From: Fusarium oxysporum f. sp. lycopersici 4287
Taxonomy: Eukaryota; Ascomycota; Sordariomycetes; Hypocreales; Nectriaceae
DNA: 64,000 bases
Assembly: GCF_000149955.1 (NCBI RefSeq)
Contig: NC_030990.1
Span: 806,001-870,000 of the forward strand
Direction of reading: 5' to 3'
Shown: positions 11,967-23,875 of the stretch, in pieces
Layout of the letters: each line of letters opens with the position of its first letter
Position numbering within the stretch: position 1 is the first letter of the stretch
The notes under the pieces: model-generated
What the model saw: the letters and a program-made list of their open reading frames with translations, nothing else
Told to the model about the DNA's origin: nothing
Database searches by the model: none
Made by a program: the position numbers and the translations under genes

Positions 11967-13701
11967 TCAATATGTTGTAGCAGCGTCTCTGCTCAAAACT
12001 CTCTTCTTCTTCTTAAGCTTCCCCTTGCCGTAATTGCTCTTGAACCACGCAATCGTCCTCTTGTCCAACGAATCGCCCTTCGAATCCTCCTTTCGTAGAT
12101 CCTCACATGTCCGCTCTGACAAGCTAGTCGCACTTCTCGCATGAGTGTTCCTCAGCTTCTGCAAATCGCCCACAATGGCTGGGAGGAGCAAATCTCCGCT
12201 TGCGTCGATCTGGGGCGGAGGAAGTTGTACGCAGCCCTCCCAGATGCGCAAAGAGCTGGGGATGTCATTGGTAGCGGAGACTTCGTGCTCGTCGAGCGAA
12301 AGATTTCCATCCCCAGTATCGACGTAGGACTTCTGGCCAACTAGTTTAGGCCAGATCGTCGATGGCGCAACACGGTATGCGTATCTCTTCGTGATCTTGC
12401 TGTTATTCGAGAATAACGTCCCCATGAATCGCGCTGTGTATTTCTCGCTGAAACCGCACATGCGGACCGAACCGATGCGACCCTTGAGATGCAGGACATT
12501 GTTGCAGAAAAGGAGGTACGAGTCGGGACAATACTCTTCCACGGGTGCTACAGTTGGGTAGGTTGGGCTGATGGCATCGGGTAAACTTAGACTTCGTAGG
12601 CCTCCAGCATCTTCGTCAAAGTTGAATCGTCGAGGTGTTGTCGCTGTTGGACTGTACGGCTCTGGTGTCTTGGCGCTTCGCGATGCTGATCGTGACGCCG
12701 AGCGTGAACCTGGTCGACTACTGATGGCGCGAGGCGGCGAAACCATTGCTATTTGGGGCCGTCTTCCGTGGAAACGTCGACAGAGGAGGACCAGACTCTT
12801 CATGGGACATGATTCCTTTCGCGTCATTTGTGCATTGATGAAATCTTGGAGCAGTTTCTCGATCTGTTCTACGTTTGGCGACAATTCTACAGCCCCAGGC
12901 TCGGAGCCGCAGCCCAAATGCGTCATGTCGAGTTCGATGACGATGTTGTTTGCGTACATGCCGTAGTTGTTAAGCCATGTTGTTGCAAGTGGGCTCACTC
13001 TCGGTCCAGTGAATGGCGAAAAGACGGCGTGTAGTTTTGTGTTCTGCAGAAAGGCAACAAGAACGTCCGCGCGAAATGTGAAGGATACTTCAAAGTAGAA
13101 GGAGAGTTGAAGTAATGTTGATGAAGGTGACTCAAAGTCTTGTTTGCGCCAAACATCACGGCTAAGTGCATGTTTGTTCAAACGCAGGGGCTTGTCGCAG
13201 GGCGGGAGTAGATAGCGACAGATCCGGTACCGCACAGAATCAGGCAGTCGGAAATACCCAGAACTTGGTTTCTTTCTCGCATTGTTCTCATAGAAAGAAT
13301 TAAGCACCTTTTCGAAACTCCCTTTCTCAAAAGCGCCGTGATACACAGCATCAAGCGTCCGATCCCAAGCCGGGAGTCCTTGACGATGCGCACTCTGCGA
13401 TACACCCAGCCCGGGGAACACAGTAGAACTAGGCGTAGGAGGCTGCGAGCGGTTCATCCAAGATGAAGGATTAGACACACTTCTTGTGCGCGCTTTCGCA
13501 CTGCCTTGAAGGGGCATTATGAAGTCAGCCGAGTTGTTGTGTTTATGATGCAGAGGTAAAGACTGGAGACGCACTCATCCTCAGAGTCTCGAGACGCTCA
13601 GAAATGTCATTTTTGGTCTTGATTGAGCCGACGCGACGGAGGAGCGAGGTTGCTGATGTGGAGGGCGATATAGAAGGCGATGATGATACTGGAGTCGCCA
13701 T
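11967..13701 (-). CDS. Uncharacterised Ser-rich protein, F-box/2EXR-like N-terminal segment
   Basis: Exon 1 is 13701-13575 and exon 2 is 13504-11967, giving 554 aa. The 70-nt intron has a GTGCGT donor, a GGCTGAC branch site and a CAAG acceptor, and it joins ETLRM to SSAKARTRS in frame. The N-terminus (MATPVSSSPSISPSTSATS) is Ser/Thr/Pro-rich. A segment near residue 130 (GYFRLPDSVRYRICRYLLP) resembles the F-box-like start of fungal 2EXR-type proteins. A Ser/Arg-rich linker sits in the middle (SRPGSRSASRSASRSAK) and the C-terminus is basic (GKGKLKKKKR). No enzyme motif is visible. The function is unknown; a role as an F-box-like adaptor is only a suggestion. Confidence 0.68.
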
Positions 13702-15114
13702 TGCGGCGGCACTGACACTGACGCTGTCGCTGTCACTGCCCTGGCACTGGCGCCGACTTTACCCATTTCTCTATACAGATTGGATCACAAGGGATAGGTA
13801 ATCAAACAATGCGAGGTCCAAGATGTGAGGGATTATTAANNNNNNNNNNNNNNNNNNNNNNNNNNNNNNNNNNNNNNNNNNNNNNNNNNNNNNNNNNNNN
13901 NNNNNNNNNNNNNNNNNNNNNNNNNNNNNNNNNNNNNNNNNNNNNNNNNNNNNNNNNNNNNNNNNNNNNNNNNNNNNNNNNNNNNNNNNNNNNNNNNNNN
14001 NNNNNNNNNNNNNNNNNNNNNNNNNNNNNNNNNNNNNNNNNNNNNNNNNNNNNNNNNNNNNNNNNNNNNNNNNNNNNNNNNNNNNNNNNNNNNNNNNNNN
14101 NNNNNNNNNNNNNNNNNNNNNNNNNNNNNNNNNNNNNNNNNNNNNNNNNNNNNNNNNNNNNNNNNNNNNNNNNNNNNNNNNNNNNNNNNNNNNNNNNNNN
14201 NNNNNNNNNNNNNNNNNNNNNNNNNNNNNNNNNNNNNNNNNNNNNNNNNNNNNNNNNNNNNNNNNNNNNNNNNNNNNNNNNNNNNNNNNNNNNNNNNNNN
14301 NNNNNNNNNNNNNNNNNNNNNNNNNNNNNNNNNNNNNNNNNNNNNNNNNNNNNNNNNNNNNNNNNNNNNNNNNNNNNNNNNNNNNNNNNNNNNNNNNNNN
14401 NNNNNNNNNNNNNNNNNNNNNNNNNNNNNNNNNNNNNNNNNNNNNNNNNNNNNNNNNNNNNNNNNNNNNNTCTTATTTCCTTATCTATCCTACTATTCGA
14501 TGCGAAGACTGCATATGATAAATTCTTTTACACTTTGACCCAGACTTTCTGTGCTTCAACTCTGAGGTATGAAAGTCAAAACGATATACTTTATCGTTTG
14601 AAACACTCTCACTTCACCATGCGTCGAATAAAAGAAGCACCGCCAATCCGCTGTTCATCAAGTCGGCAACATGTCCTGGGAGGCATCTTAGTTCAACCCT
14701 GAGGTGGAAGTGAAAAACACTATAGCGAAAAGGTTCTTTACTCATATTCTTTCGTCAGAAAGACTATCGCGACTTCTCAAGATATCGAAACCTGGGTGAC
14801 TTCTAGAAGAAGAAGGAAGTCTCTGAAGCCAGTCAACCGCTCAGCGATGGCATCCGACGTGGTGAGTTCTTCAAAGTAACTCTTTCTAAACACGAAGCTT
14901 TCATGCGCGCATCATCCAATATTCTCACAAACTTTCGAATGAACCTTTTGGCATGAAGGAAAACATCTTTAAATAAACTATATATCTCTTCTCCTTCGGC
15001 ACGAACTTCTCTCTCCGTCCATCCTTAAGCCTTTCCGTCTCATGATTATAGGATCTTCATGGACTCCAGGCTCAGCAAACATCACTTTCATTCAACTTGA
15101 TATCAGCGACCATA
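13702..15114. other. Intergenic containing an assembly gap
   Basis: Positions 13840-14470 are N. The remaining sequence shows no credible gene. From about 14960 a TATATATC stretch and a CT-rich leader precede the ATG at 15115. Confidence 0.5.
13840..14470. other. Assembly gap (631 N)
   Basis: Unresolved bases. Gene content in the gap cannot be judged. Confidence 0.99.
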
Positions 15115-16023
15115 ATGGCCTCAACCTCGATATCGGTCTTCGGCACCAATGTCGTGATCCCTTCATTAGCTACAAGGGTCAGAAGCAACTTAACCATGCC
15201 AACTCAAACATTACTCGCCGGAAACTCGAGAAATAACACCACCGCCAAAGCCCAAGACTATCCGATCTTCAAAGCCGACAAGGATGGTATCACTTCCTTG
15301 GCAATTCTTGCAGCCATCTTGGCCTTCTTCGTTGGAATTATACTCCGAGATCTTCTTAACAAGAGGCGCACTGGCGAATTCAAGGAAGACAAGAAGAGTT
15401 GTGGAAAGTTTTTCCGAACACTTTTCTGTCTCCCATGTCTGATCTGTAGCAAGGACAACGTGAGGCGGCTGTGGATCAAGTTCACGAACCTCTTCCGCTC
15501 CAAGGACAACCAGCGCGTGGTGAAGAAGTCGGATCAGAACGGAATCGAACTGGAAGAGAGACCCGAGAGTGGGAAATCCGTCGGGGGATTTAATGGTGCC
15601 TGGTCGCCCAAGAAGCCCTTTGTTTCAGAGAAAACTCAGAAGAGTTCCAAAGGCAAGGCCATCGATATTACCGTTCTCCCTAAAGTCACCGAGTTCAGCG
15701 TGGACCATAACAAAGACGACGAAGGCTTCACGTCTACTCCTGTACACGGAGCCGGCACACGGGCTGCCCGACATGGTTCTACGGAACATGATAACACTTT
15801 GGGTGTCTATAACCACGGAGATTTGTCCACCGAGAAGGCAGGTTCGAGTTCAGCTTCAGCCGGCCGTAGCCATTGGTGGTCGTCCGGTCATGGTCATGGC
15901 CATGGCAATAGCTACAGTCCCAGTCATAGCAACTCCCATAGTCATGATTATGGATCGCATTCTCATGATTACGGTCACACTGACTCGGGTGGTTTTGATG
16001 GATGTGATGGCGGCGGCGACTAA
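15115..16023 (+). CDS. Single-pass membrane protein with His-rich C-terminus
   Basis: A single-exon frame of 302 aa from MASTSISVFGTN. There is one clear membrane helix at about residues 61-78 (SLAILAAILAFFVGIILR), followed at once by basic residues (NKRR), which suggests the long C-terminal part is cytosolic. Next to the helix is a Cys-rich patch (FCLPCLICS, near residues 104-112) that could be palmitoylated. The last 50 residues are a His/Ser/Gly/Tyr repeat, including HGHGHGN, SHSNSHSHDYG and SHSHDYGH, and end in DGCDGGGD. No known domain is recognised. The His-rich tail may bind metal, but this is inferred from composition only. Confidence 0.65.
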   Translation: MASTSISVFGTNVVIPSLATRVRSNLTMPTQTLLAGNSRNNTTAKAQDYPIFKADKDGITSLAILAAILAFFVGIILRDLLNKRRTGEFKEDKKSCGKFFRTLFCLPCLICSKDNVRRLWIKFTNLFRSKDNQRVVKKSDQNGIELEERPESGKSVGGFNGAWSPKKPFVSEKTQKSSKGKAIDITVLPKVTEFSVDHNKDDEGFTSTPVHGAGTRAARHGSTEHDNTLGVYNHGDLSTEKAGSSSASAGRSHWWSSGHGHGHGNSYSPSHSNSHSHDYGSHSHDYGHTDSGGFDGCDGGGD

Positions 16024-18101
16024 TACTGGGTTCATATGGGATGTTTTTGGATAGTCTGTGTCGGTTGAGAATCACCTTTTTGCTAACTTACTGTGGGCGG
16101 ATTAGACTCGCTGGAAGAACATGCTGGGGGTTGATTGATGGTTCAGCTGGAAGAATCTTGGTGGTCGATACGGAGTTTTCGATGATTAGAGCAGTCTTGG
16201 ACCGGTACACTACTGAGCACGTAATACACTGTAGAGTTCCAGTAGGAATAGAGATGAATTGTTTCTCTGCTGTCTAGCCACGTGGTGAATGTCAGTGGTA
16301 AAGCTTACACGTCGGGTTCCGGCCACGGCCATTATCTCCATGACTCAAAGCACATCGATATATACTATTGCATCAACTCCGTCTGTCACATACGACCAAA
16401 GCTCGTAGAAAATACGGGATCCCGTCCGCTCTCCCATAGTCAAGCTGCGAAGCGCTGGATTAGTAGTTGGGTCGGTGACGACCAGCGAATCCCCGGTGTT
16501 GTATGTTTTTTGCTAATTCTTCTTTTTTTGTGGAAGATGTGGGTCTGATCACTTGTAGCCATTGATCGAAGTATTATATGTAGGCTTGTAGAGTCAAGGT
16601 ACTGGATGGTTGGTGTTGACGAGGACGGGAAAGCCCCTCCTCTATATCAACGACCTAGGAAACACCAAGCGCAAGTAATATAAACACCAGAATAAAGATA
16701 TAGAGCAGAGATTACGCCAACCCAATGTCGGGTACCACCATTGGATTAGCATTTTTTAACTGCTTTTTGATGGAGAACGCGATGCTTGGCATTTTAGAGA
16801 ACGTACTATGTAGTATCTCTAGTCCTGTTCAAGCTATACTGTTGCGATGAATGCTAAAGCATTGAATTCGGCCCGGGCAGAAGCCACATCTGATGAAGAG
16901 GAAGAGGTTTCTCTTCTGAGTTAGACCCGACTTGCTATTCATATGCGCTGCAGGTGAGGGTTTGCCCTGTTGATTGGTATCTTTTTCGTAGTTTACAGCA
17001 TGAAGTTGCTGCAAGGTATATGGTATGTGCCTTTGATATGTCCGTAGATCAATGGTAATCTGGGTCAAGCGAACCAACTATCGAACACAAGCGATCCGAG
17101 TTCTATATGAAAGGCACCAATGTACTACAATTACTGGGCAAGGGGCAAGCAAACGGACGACGGACCAGGCAGCAAGCGAACGGTCTCAACAATCAAGAGC
17201 GGCATCAGATCTCTTTCCATATTTGTTGAGGGACAACAAGTTGTCTTGGCCAACGAAAGGCCAAGGACAAGTTTCCGGCGATTGGTATATGTGCAACTTA
17301 CACGGACACACAGTACACGAAGCTGTTTTCGTGCCCGGATACAAGTCTGTTTGCCGATACAGAGTTTGATTTAGTACATCCTCTGGTTGGGCAATAGCCA
17401 TTAAGAGCGTTGAAGTGTCTATGCCATCTTACAGAACGGGCGTTGCCCATCTAATGAAGAACACAGAAGATATCAATATCTTTGTCGTCGGGGATTGATA
17501 CGAGGTTACTAACATTTGGCTGACCGGCAGTTGTGCCGCTTAAAAGTGGCTGCAGGCGATTACAGGGGTCCCATCACTGAGCCGTAGCACCTTCAGGGGA
17601 GTTACCTTCCATTCCGGGCGTCTTTCGGCGTGTCGGCCAATGATATTATCTCGTCATGTGTCAAGTGACGTAACTTTTAATAACCAACAGTCGGCGATTG
17701 CAATTTGATCGGCGACCAAAATAATGTCCACGCTCTGTGAACCTCAAGAAAGCGACTGTAAGTCACGATGCTTCTCTCGGCATCTCATCTCATCTCATCT
17801 CAGGTAATTGCTTTCTTCTGACTCGTTCCTGCTGTTCACGTGTCACGTTGCTCACCGCTGGGCTTATCATGAAATAGAGAAGGACTTATATAAAGTGAGA
17901 TTCTTCATCTCACAATTTTGATGATTGTTCTCCGAGATATTCCCCGACGTCATTTTTGTTAGAGATCCATCGAGTCCACTGTGACGTCTACTAGAGATTT
18001 GTTTCGTTTGCGACAATACTCACAAAGTGTTTTTTTTTTTTTTTTTTTGGCGATGCATTGTTGCTCATTATTGAAGTGACTCTCTTAATTCTTCTGTAGC
18101 C
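16024..18101. other. Intergenic, sulfite oxidase promoter region
   Basis: About 2.1 kb with no convincing gene. Toward the right end are four CATCT units (about 17778-17802), a TATA-like TATATAAA (about 17887-17894) and an 18-base T run (about 18030-18048), all consistent with the promoter and leader of the gene at 18102. Confidence 0.5.
17887..17894 (+). promoter_or_regulatory. TATA-like box upstream of sulfite oxidase
   Basis: TATATAAA lies about 210 bp before the ATG at 18102, a usual distance for fungal genes with a leader. Assigned by sequence and position only. Confidence 0.45.
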
Positions 18102-19922
18102 ATGTTCTCGCGATCAACACGGCGCTTGGCCAGCCAGCTACGACCCCTACGATCTTTATCTATCCCTGCATCACAAGCTCCCGTGAGGGTACAATCTCGC
18201 ACCTTCATCGCAACACGACTCACAAGATCTACATCAACAAAACCTCCCGCTTCCGATAAGTCTGCAACGATATCGGGAGACCCAAGCACTTCCTTCGCAA
18301 TTCTCCTCGCTGGAGCAGCTTCCTTCTACCTCGCATACAGCTTCGCGCAACAATCTCCTACACGATGCGACGCCATCGCCCATGACGAAAACGACCATGA
18401 TCCTCGAGATCCTTCTCTTCCTCGATATCGCATCAACGAAGTGCGCAAGCACGATGCTCATTCTGGTCACCCCTGGGTCATCCACCGCGATAAAGTCTAC
18501 GATATCACTGAATGGATAGGAGCACATCCTGGCGGCGATGTTATCCTTCGCGCGGCGGGCGGTTCCATTGATCCCTACTGGGATATCTTTTCTATACACA
18601 AAAATGACTACGTTTACGATATTCTAAATCAGTATCTAATTGGGTACGTCGACCCAGCAGATCTCGTCGATGGGCGACCGGCACGAGAAGAGGTCGAGGA
18701 TCCTTTCTCGGATGATCCAGTTCGACATCCAGACTTGATTACAATGACGCAGAAGCCCAGAAACGCAGAGACGCCGGCTTATGCTATGATGAATGACTTT
18801 CTTACACCTAATGACCTTTTCTACGTGCGCAACCACATGTGGGTGCCAACAATCGCCGAGAACCAGAATGACCACAATCTCACGATAGAACTTCCTGACG
18901 GAACCACAAAAGAATACACCCTCGCGGACCTCAAGAACCGCTTCAAATCCCACAAAGTCACAGCCTCTCTTCAATGTTCTGGCAACCGCCGGCGACACAT
19001 GAATGAGGAATCAGGTCGCAAAACAAATGGTCTTCCGTGGACTGCTGGAGCTATCTCAAACGCCTGCTGGGAAGGCGTCTTGCTCTCTGACGTACTGGCA
19101 GATGCAGGCTTTGATCTGAATTCAGGCCTCACAGGAGAATCCGAGGCAAAGCATGTTCAGTTCAACGGCCTAGAAGCTTACGGTGCATCGATTCCTATCA
19201 AAAAGGCCATTGATCCCCAAGGCGACGTGATACTCGCCTACAGAATGAACGGCCAGACTCTCCCGCGTGATCACGGGTTTCCTCTACGAGCTATCGTTCC
19301 CGGGCATGTTGCTGCGCGATCTGTCAAATGGCTGAACCATGTCACGCTGAGTGACGAGGAGAGCACATCTCAGTGGCAGCGACGCGATTACAAGTGTTTT
19401 GGACCGAACCAGACCAAAGTCGACTGGGATTCAGCACCCGCCATTCAAGAGTTACCTGTCCAAAGCGCCATTACAAAGTGCAAACTTGGCGACTGGACAG
19501 CCAAGGATGACAATTCTCACACTTATACAAAACCAGCGTCATTGGCTGGCTACGCATACTCCGGTGGAGGCCGCGCCATCGTTCGTGTCGACATCTCCTT
19601 CGATAACGGCAAAAGCTGGTCTCAAGCCTCCATCCTTCCCGACTGTTCCACAAAAGAGGGTGAAGAATCGCCTTGCTATGGTCACGCAGCCTGGGCATGG
19701 CGGAGATGGAGGTTTGACGGTGATGTCCCTTTGGAGGCGTTTGAACCCGCACCATCCGGGAAGCGATGTGCGACGTTTGTTGTGAAAGCTACAGACGAGG
19801 TGTACAACACACAACCAGAGAGCCACGCAGCAACATGGAATATTCGCGGTAATCTTGCTACAGCGTGGCATCGGGTGAGGATCTGTGATGATGGTCCTCC
19901 GGGGTTAGAAACAAAAGTGTAG
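18102..19922 (+). CDS. Mitochondrial sulfite oxidase (cytochrome b5 + molybdopterin)
   Basis: A single-exon frame of 606 aa. It oxidises sulfite to sulfate, the last step of sulfur amino-acid breakdown, and passes electrons to cytochrome c in the mitochondrial intermembrane space. The N-terminus is rich in Arg and Ser with no acidic residues (MFSRSTRRLASQLRPLRS), a mitochondrial presequence, followed by a hydrophobic sorting segment at about 64-81. A cytochrome b5 domain spans about 108-185 with haem ligands His142 (HPGGD) and His166 (SIHKND). The molybdenum domain starts near 205; the Mo-ligand Cys292 lies in LQCSGNRR. The dimerisation domain covers the last 150 residues. Nitrate reductase is excluded because the b5 domain is N-terminal and there is no FAD/NADH domain. 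Length and order match animal-type sulfite oxidases. Confidence 0.92.
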   Translation: MFSRSTRRLASQLRPLRSLSIPASQAPVRVQSRTFIATRLTRSTSTKPPASDKSATISGDPSTSFAILLAGAASFYLAYSFAQQSPTRCDAIAHDENDHDPRDPSLPRYRINEVRKHDAHSGHPWVIHRDKVYDITEWIGAHPGGDVILRAAGGSIDPYWDIFSIHKNDYVYDILNQYLIGYVDPADLVDGRPAREEVEDPFSDDPVRHPDLITMTQKPRNAETPAYAMMNDFLTPNDLFYVRNHMWVPTIAENQNDHNLTIELPDGTTKEYTLADLKNRFKSHKVTASLQCSGNRRRHMNEESGRKTNGLPWTAGAISNACWEGVLLSDVLADAGFDLNSGLTGESEAKHVQFNGLEAYGASIPIKKAIDPQGDVILAYRMNGQTLPRDHGFPLRAIVPGHVAARSVKWLNHVTLSDEESTSQWQRRDYKCFGPNQTKVDWDSAPAIQELPVQSAITKCKLGDWTAKDDNSHTYTKPASLAGYAYSGGGRAIVRVDISFDNGKSWSQASILPDCSTKEGEESPCYGHAAWAWRRWRFDGDVPLEAFEPAPSGKRCATFVVKATDEVYNTQPESHAATWNIRGNLATAWHRVRICDDGPPGLETKV

Positions 19923-20299
19923 AATTGAGCAAATGGCATGGCAATGGGATTTGTAGTTTTGGTTGGAGTTTGAGAGCAGACTAATGGGTTTATAACTTGG
20001 CGAGCGATACATGGCGTTTATTGCAGCCAAACGCACGATGAGTACCGAATTACTAGAACAATGGCTTGCATCAGAGTGAAAGAACATTCTCTAATCGAGT
20101 TGATGACAAAATAAGATCACGGGTGGTAGACCACCCAATGCTATTCTCGGCTAAGTGAATACATCGTCCCCAGGCATATTGTACATTAGCCTTCGCCTCG
20201 TACCCGCTCTATTCGCTTGATCTGCCCTTCTAAGTGTACAATCCAACTATCTCCACAGTATCGTCCTCGCTTTTGAACTGTTCCGAGACACATTCACAC
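19923..20299. other. Convergent 3' flanks
   Basis: Short AT-rich space between the sulfite oxidase stop and the RPN2 stop. It probably holds both 3' UTRs; nothing else is seen. Confidence 0.6.
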
Positions 20300-23200
20300 C
20301 TACTCGTCATCATCATCGTCATCCTCCCCAGCATCGGTGAAGTACTCGAATTCCTTAGGTACAGGAGCCTCTTCATCGTCATCTGAGTCTTCATCGACGG
20401 CGGTCAGTACACCCGCAGCAGCAGCGGCGCCTGAGGCGTTACCACCAGGAGTCTGGGGCTCGGCGTCGAGCAGGCCAAATGGTGATCGACCTTGGTTGCG
20501 AAGCAACTGTCCGAGCATAGCGCTGTTGGCTCCTCCTCTAGACTCGGCAAGACTGTCAAGCACAGCGCGCTGAGCGCCGCCTCGTCCGCCTCGTCCAGTT
20601 TGTTGCCCAGCCACAGGGGCCCGTTCGGTTGTAACCTTCTTAAGCTTCTCCTCAAGTAGACTCTTCTCCTCGTCGGGCTGGCTATCGTGCAGCAGCAGGG
20701 GACCACCAGTGGGCTGTAAAAAGTTAGCAATGCAAACGACGCAGCAAGACTTGTATGCTCACCTTCTTAACGGGCTTGTATCGGCCGGCGGGGAAGCTGA
20801 TATACTTGAGTTGACCAGGGAGAACTCGGGTCATGTTTTCGATTTCGTACCCAACCTTCTCCTTCTCGGGCTTCTTCTTGGTGTCCGCAGAAGCCGCCGG
20901 TTCCTTCTCTTGCTCTTCCTTCGTATCCTTAGTCTCGTCCGCCTTCTTGTCCTCGTCCACGTCCATCTTGTCGCCACCGCTCTTAGAGGGGGCGGTATCG
21001 ATTTCCATGCTCTCTCTTCGCTGAGCGCGCTCCTTCTTCTGAGCTCGTCGTTTGGCCTGCGCAGTTGTTGACAGGATCGCGGTGGCAATCAGAGCAGGAC
21101 CTTCTTCGGTCTTGACTTCTTGCTCAGGCGGGTAATCGAAGAGGCTGGGTCGTGTAGCACAGTGGAACTTAAAGTTGGGCATCTCAAGATCGTGATCAAG
21201 TCCAATGATTGAAGTGGGAGAGAAGCTAAGCGACAAGAAGTGGGTAAAAGGGAACCAGTACCAGTATTGTGTGAATACAGCCATACCAACGATACCGGCC
21301 ATGTTGAGGTTGCCAGTCTGTGTCTGGAGGCCGATGGTGCAGTTGCGACCACCAGCGTCAATGATACCAAGCGCCAGAGCAGCACCGAACTTGGTCATGG
21401 CATCCTCGTGACGGTCGCCAACCACCTTCTTCAGAGTCTTGCGGATTGACGAAACCTTGGGGTTCATGACCTCGTTCTGTTGAACAAGGATCATGGCGAG
21501 AGAGATGAGGGCACCCTGTCGCACAAAGTCTGTGGGATCCTTCATCATAGGTTCAAGAAGGTCGATGGCCTCGTCAAGACCTGTACCGGCGCATGAGATA
21601 CCCAGAGCCATGGCGGAACCGTATCGCACGTGAGGGTTATATGATTCGGAGAGGAGCTCAACCATACGAGGCACGCTTCCAGGCTTGCGGAAGAGGATGA
21701 AGCCCAGACTCATGACGGCTATACGACGGACGTCATCGTTGACATCGCTAACAGCAATATGAAGGAGCTTTCGGATAGCCTTGTTGCTACCGGTACCGCA
21801 GTAGGCAAGAGCAACAGTCATGATACCACCATATCGCAGCGTGGGATCAGGGTCGTTAAGGAGTCCTTCAATAAGAACATCGGCTCCTTCTTGGCGGCCA
21901 AACATAATAAGTGCCATACCAATAGCAAGACCACGGACAATCTTCTCGTGAGTGGTTTCATGCGCATATGTAATCATATCCTCCAGAGCCTTGACATTTC
22001 CGGTGCCAAGCATGATAAGACCCATAGCCAAACCAACAGCCTCACCATTGAGAGCAGAATCCTGGAACAAGATTTCTCGGAGCTTCTCAAAGATTTCCCA
22101 ATCGCCAGTGGCCATGCCGGCAATACCCAGACCCAGAGCGCCACCATGCTGAACGACCTCCTCTTCAGCCTGGCTAAACTGCTCCTTGAGGTAGTCCAGA
22201 GCGTCGGCTCCGTGGTTGGCATGGATCAGTCCATAGGCGTAGAGAGCACCACCCTGGCTGAAGATAGAGCCACTGCTGAGGCCACCTTGTCGGGGAAGAT
22301 AAGGCTCAAGTAGCTTTCTAGATTGAGAAAGGTTTCCGCGGTGAATGACACCAAGAGCGGCAGTCGCCGTGAACTTGGACCAGTTGACTGCCTTGCCCAA
22401 CCACTCCAAGTTATCACGGAAGAACTTGTCGTTTGTAGTTCCTTGGTTCATAAAGGCATTGCAAAACGTGACCGCAGTGTGGAAGATGGAGTTTCGGCCC
22501 TCAAGACTGTCGCGGACCTTGTTGAGGATGCTCAGATCGGTTCGGTTGTTGCGGTAGAGGAACTCGAGGTTGAGACGGATGGTCTTGCTGCCATCAAGAA
22601 TTTCTCGGATATTGGAATAGGCCTTGGATACTTGTTCAGGGAGCTCGTTTTCGGGGGCTTCCTGCTTATTCTGAAGCAGAGATTCGCTCTCGTGGGACTG
22701 TTCGCCGTTCTCATCTGACTCTTTCTTGACAGGCTTGCTAGCTGGGAGTGATGCAAGAACCTTGCCGAGAAATTCCTGTGTACCGTTGTCGTAAAGGTCG
22801 AAAGCAATTTGATAGGCATTGGCGATGGAAGAACGGTCGCCCTTTTCAACAAGATTGCGCAGCATGCGAGATGCTTCCTCATCTGAGTTAAGGTAAACGA
22901 CACACTTGGCGATGGCAAAGTAATCAGGGTTGGGAATCTCGTTGAGGAGATCGAGAATTAGCCTCAAAATTTCGGTTCGGAAGGCTCTCTCCTGGACGAT
23001 GTCCATGCAAATACCCAATGTGTACTCCATGAGATCCTCTGCCGGGCCAGGAGAGTTTTCGAGAGGGTTAGACTTGGCCTTCTTCTCATCATCGCTAGCG
23101 CGCTTGATGACGCTTCGAAGAACGTCCAGTTTCTTGGCCTCAACCGCAATACCTACCACTTGCCTGTAGCGGCCCTGCTCTAGGCAGCTTTCGAAAAGCC

Positions 23201-23875
23201 TCTCAACAACCCTCTGAAGCGAGCCGGTGGCCTGGTCGGGGAGCTCAGCAATAGAACCAGAGCGGCCTTGCTTGAAAGCAGGCTGGAAGGTGGCCTCGAG
23301 CATCGTGTTGTCGATCGAGTCGCGGGAAAGAAGAGACTTGGGAGGTAGAGTTGTCTGCGAAAAAGGTGTGGTAGGAGACATGACAGCACCCTCGGCGCCG
23401 CTCGCGAACGTAGTAGCCAGCTCGGGGAGGTCGGTGTTCTTTGAAGCCTGAGGAGCCGCCTTCTTTGCAGCATTCACAGCGATGTACTGGTCGACACATT
23501 TAGAGATAATGGTCTCCTCGAACTCGCCAGGGGAATCGAGCTTGAAAAGGTCGCCAGCGGCGAGGGCGAAGACCATGCTGTCATTGTAGGCCTGGAGATG
23601 GTAGTAGACCTTGGCCAGAACAAGAGCAGCGAGTTGACGCTCAGGGAACGACTCGTCCTCGTAGAGTGCCTCGCTTGAAGACAATGTTAGCAAAGCTTGT
23701 CACACCATGAAAGGCGAGACGCGAAGATGACGTACATCTGTGTCAACACAGCAGCGACCTCAGTCCAGACGGTATCGATATCGTCGTTGAGGGTCTGCAG
23801 AGCGAAGACCTTGAGTTCAGGCTCCTCGTCGGTAAGGAAGGCGAGGACGCCGGTAGCCGAGACGATACCGGGCAT
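20300..23875 (-). CDS. RPN2: 26S proteasome regulatory subunit Rpn2
   Basis: Exons (minus strand) 23875-23736, 23673-20763 and 20713-20300 give about 1154 aa. The phases agree, and the introns (62 and 49 nt) have GTACGT/GTGAGC donors; the second has GCTAAC. Splicing yields LTQIEALYEDESFPERQLAAL at the first junction. Rpn2 is the larger non-ATPase scaffold of the 19S base. The first 400 residues are the helical rod. A block of proteasome/cyclosome (PC) repeats follows (runs such as GIAGMATGDWEIFEKLREIL and LAYCGTGSNKAIRKLL). After that come a K/E-rich charged insert (KPEKEKVGYEIE) and a C-terminal segment with LPGQLKYISFPAGRYKPVKK. The C-terminal end is very acidic (EDDDDDDE). All parts are present and the reading frame is intact. 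Confidence 0.95.

Noticed and set aside
9954..20000. Secondary-metabolite cluster around the MFS transporter
   Set aside because: No polyketide synthase, peptide synthetase, terpene synthase or tailoring genes; neighbours are housekeeping or unknown.
21759..22313. Plus-strand 184-codon frame inside RPN2
   Set aside because: Antisense shadow of the well-supported Rpn2 repeats.
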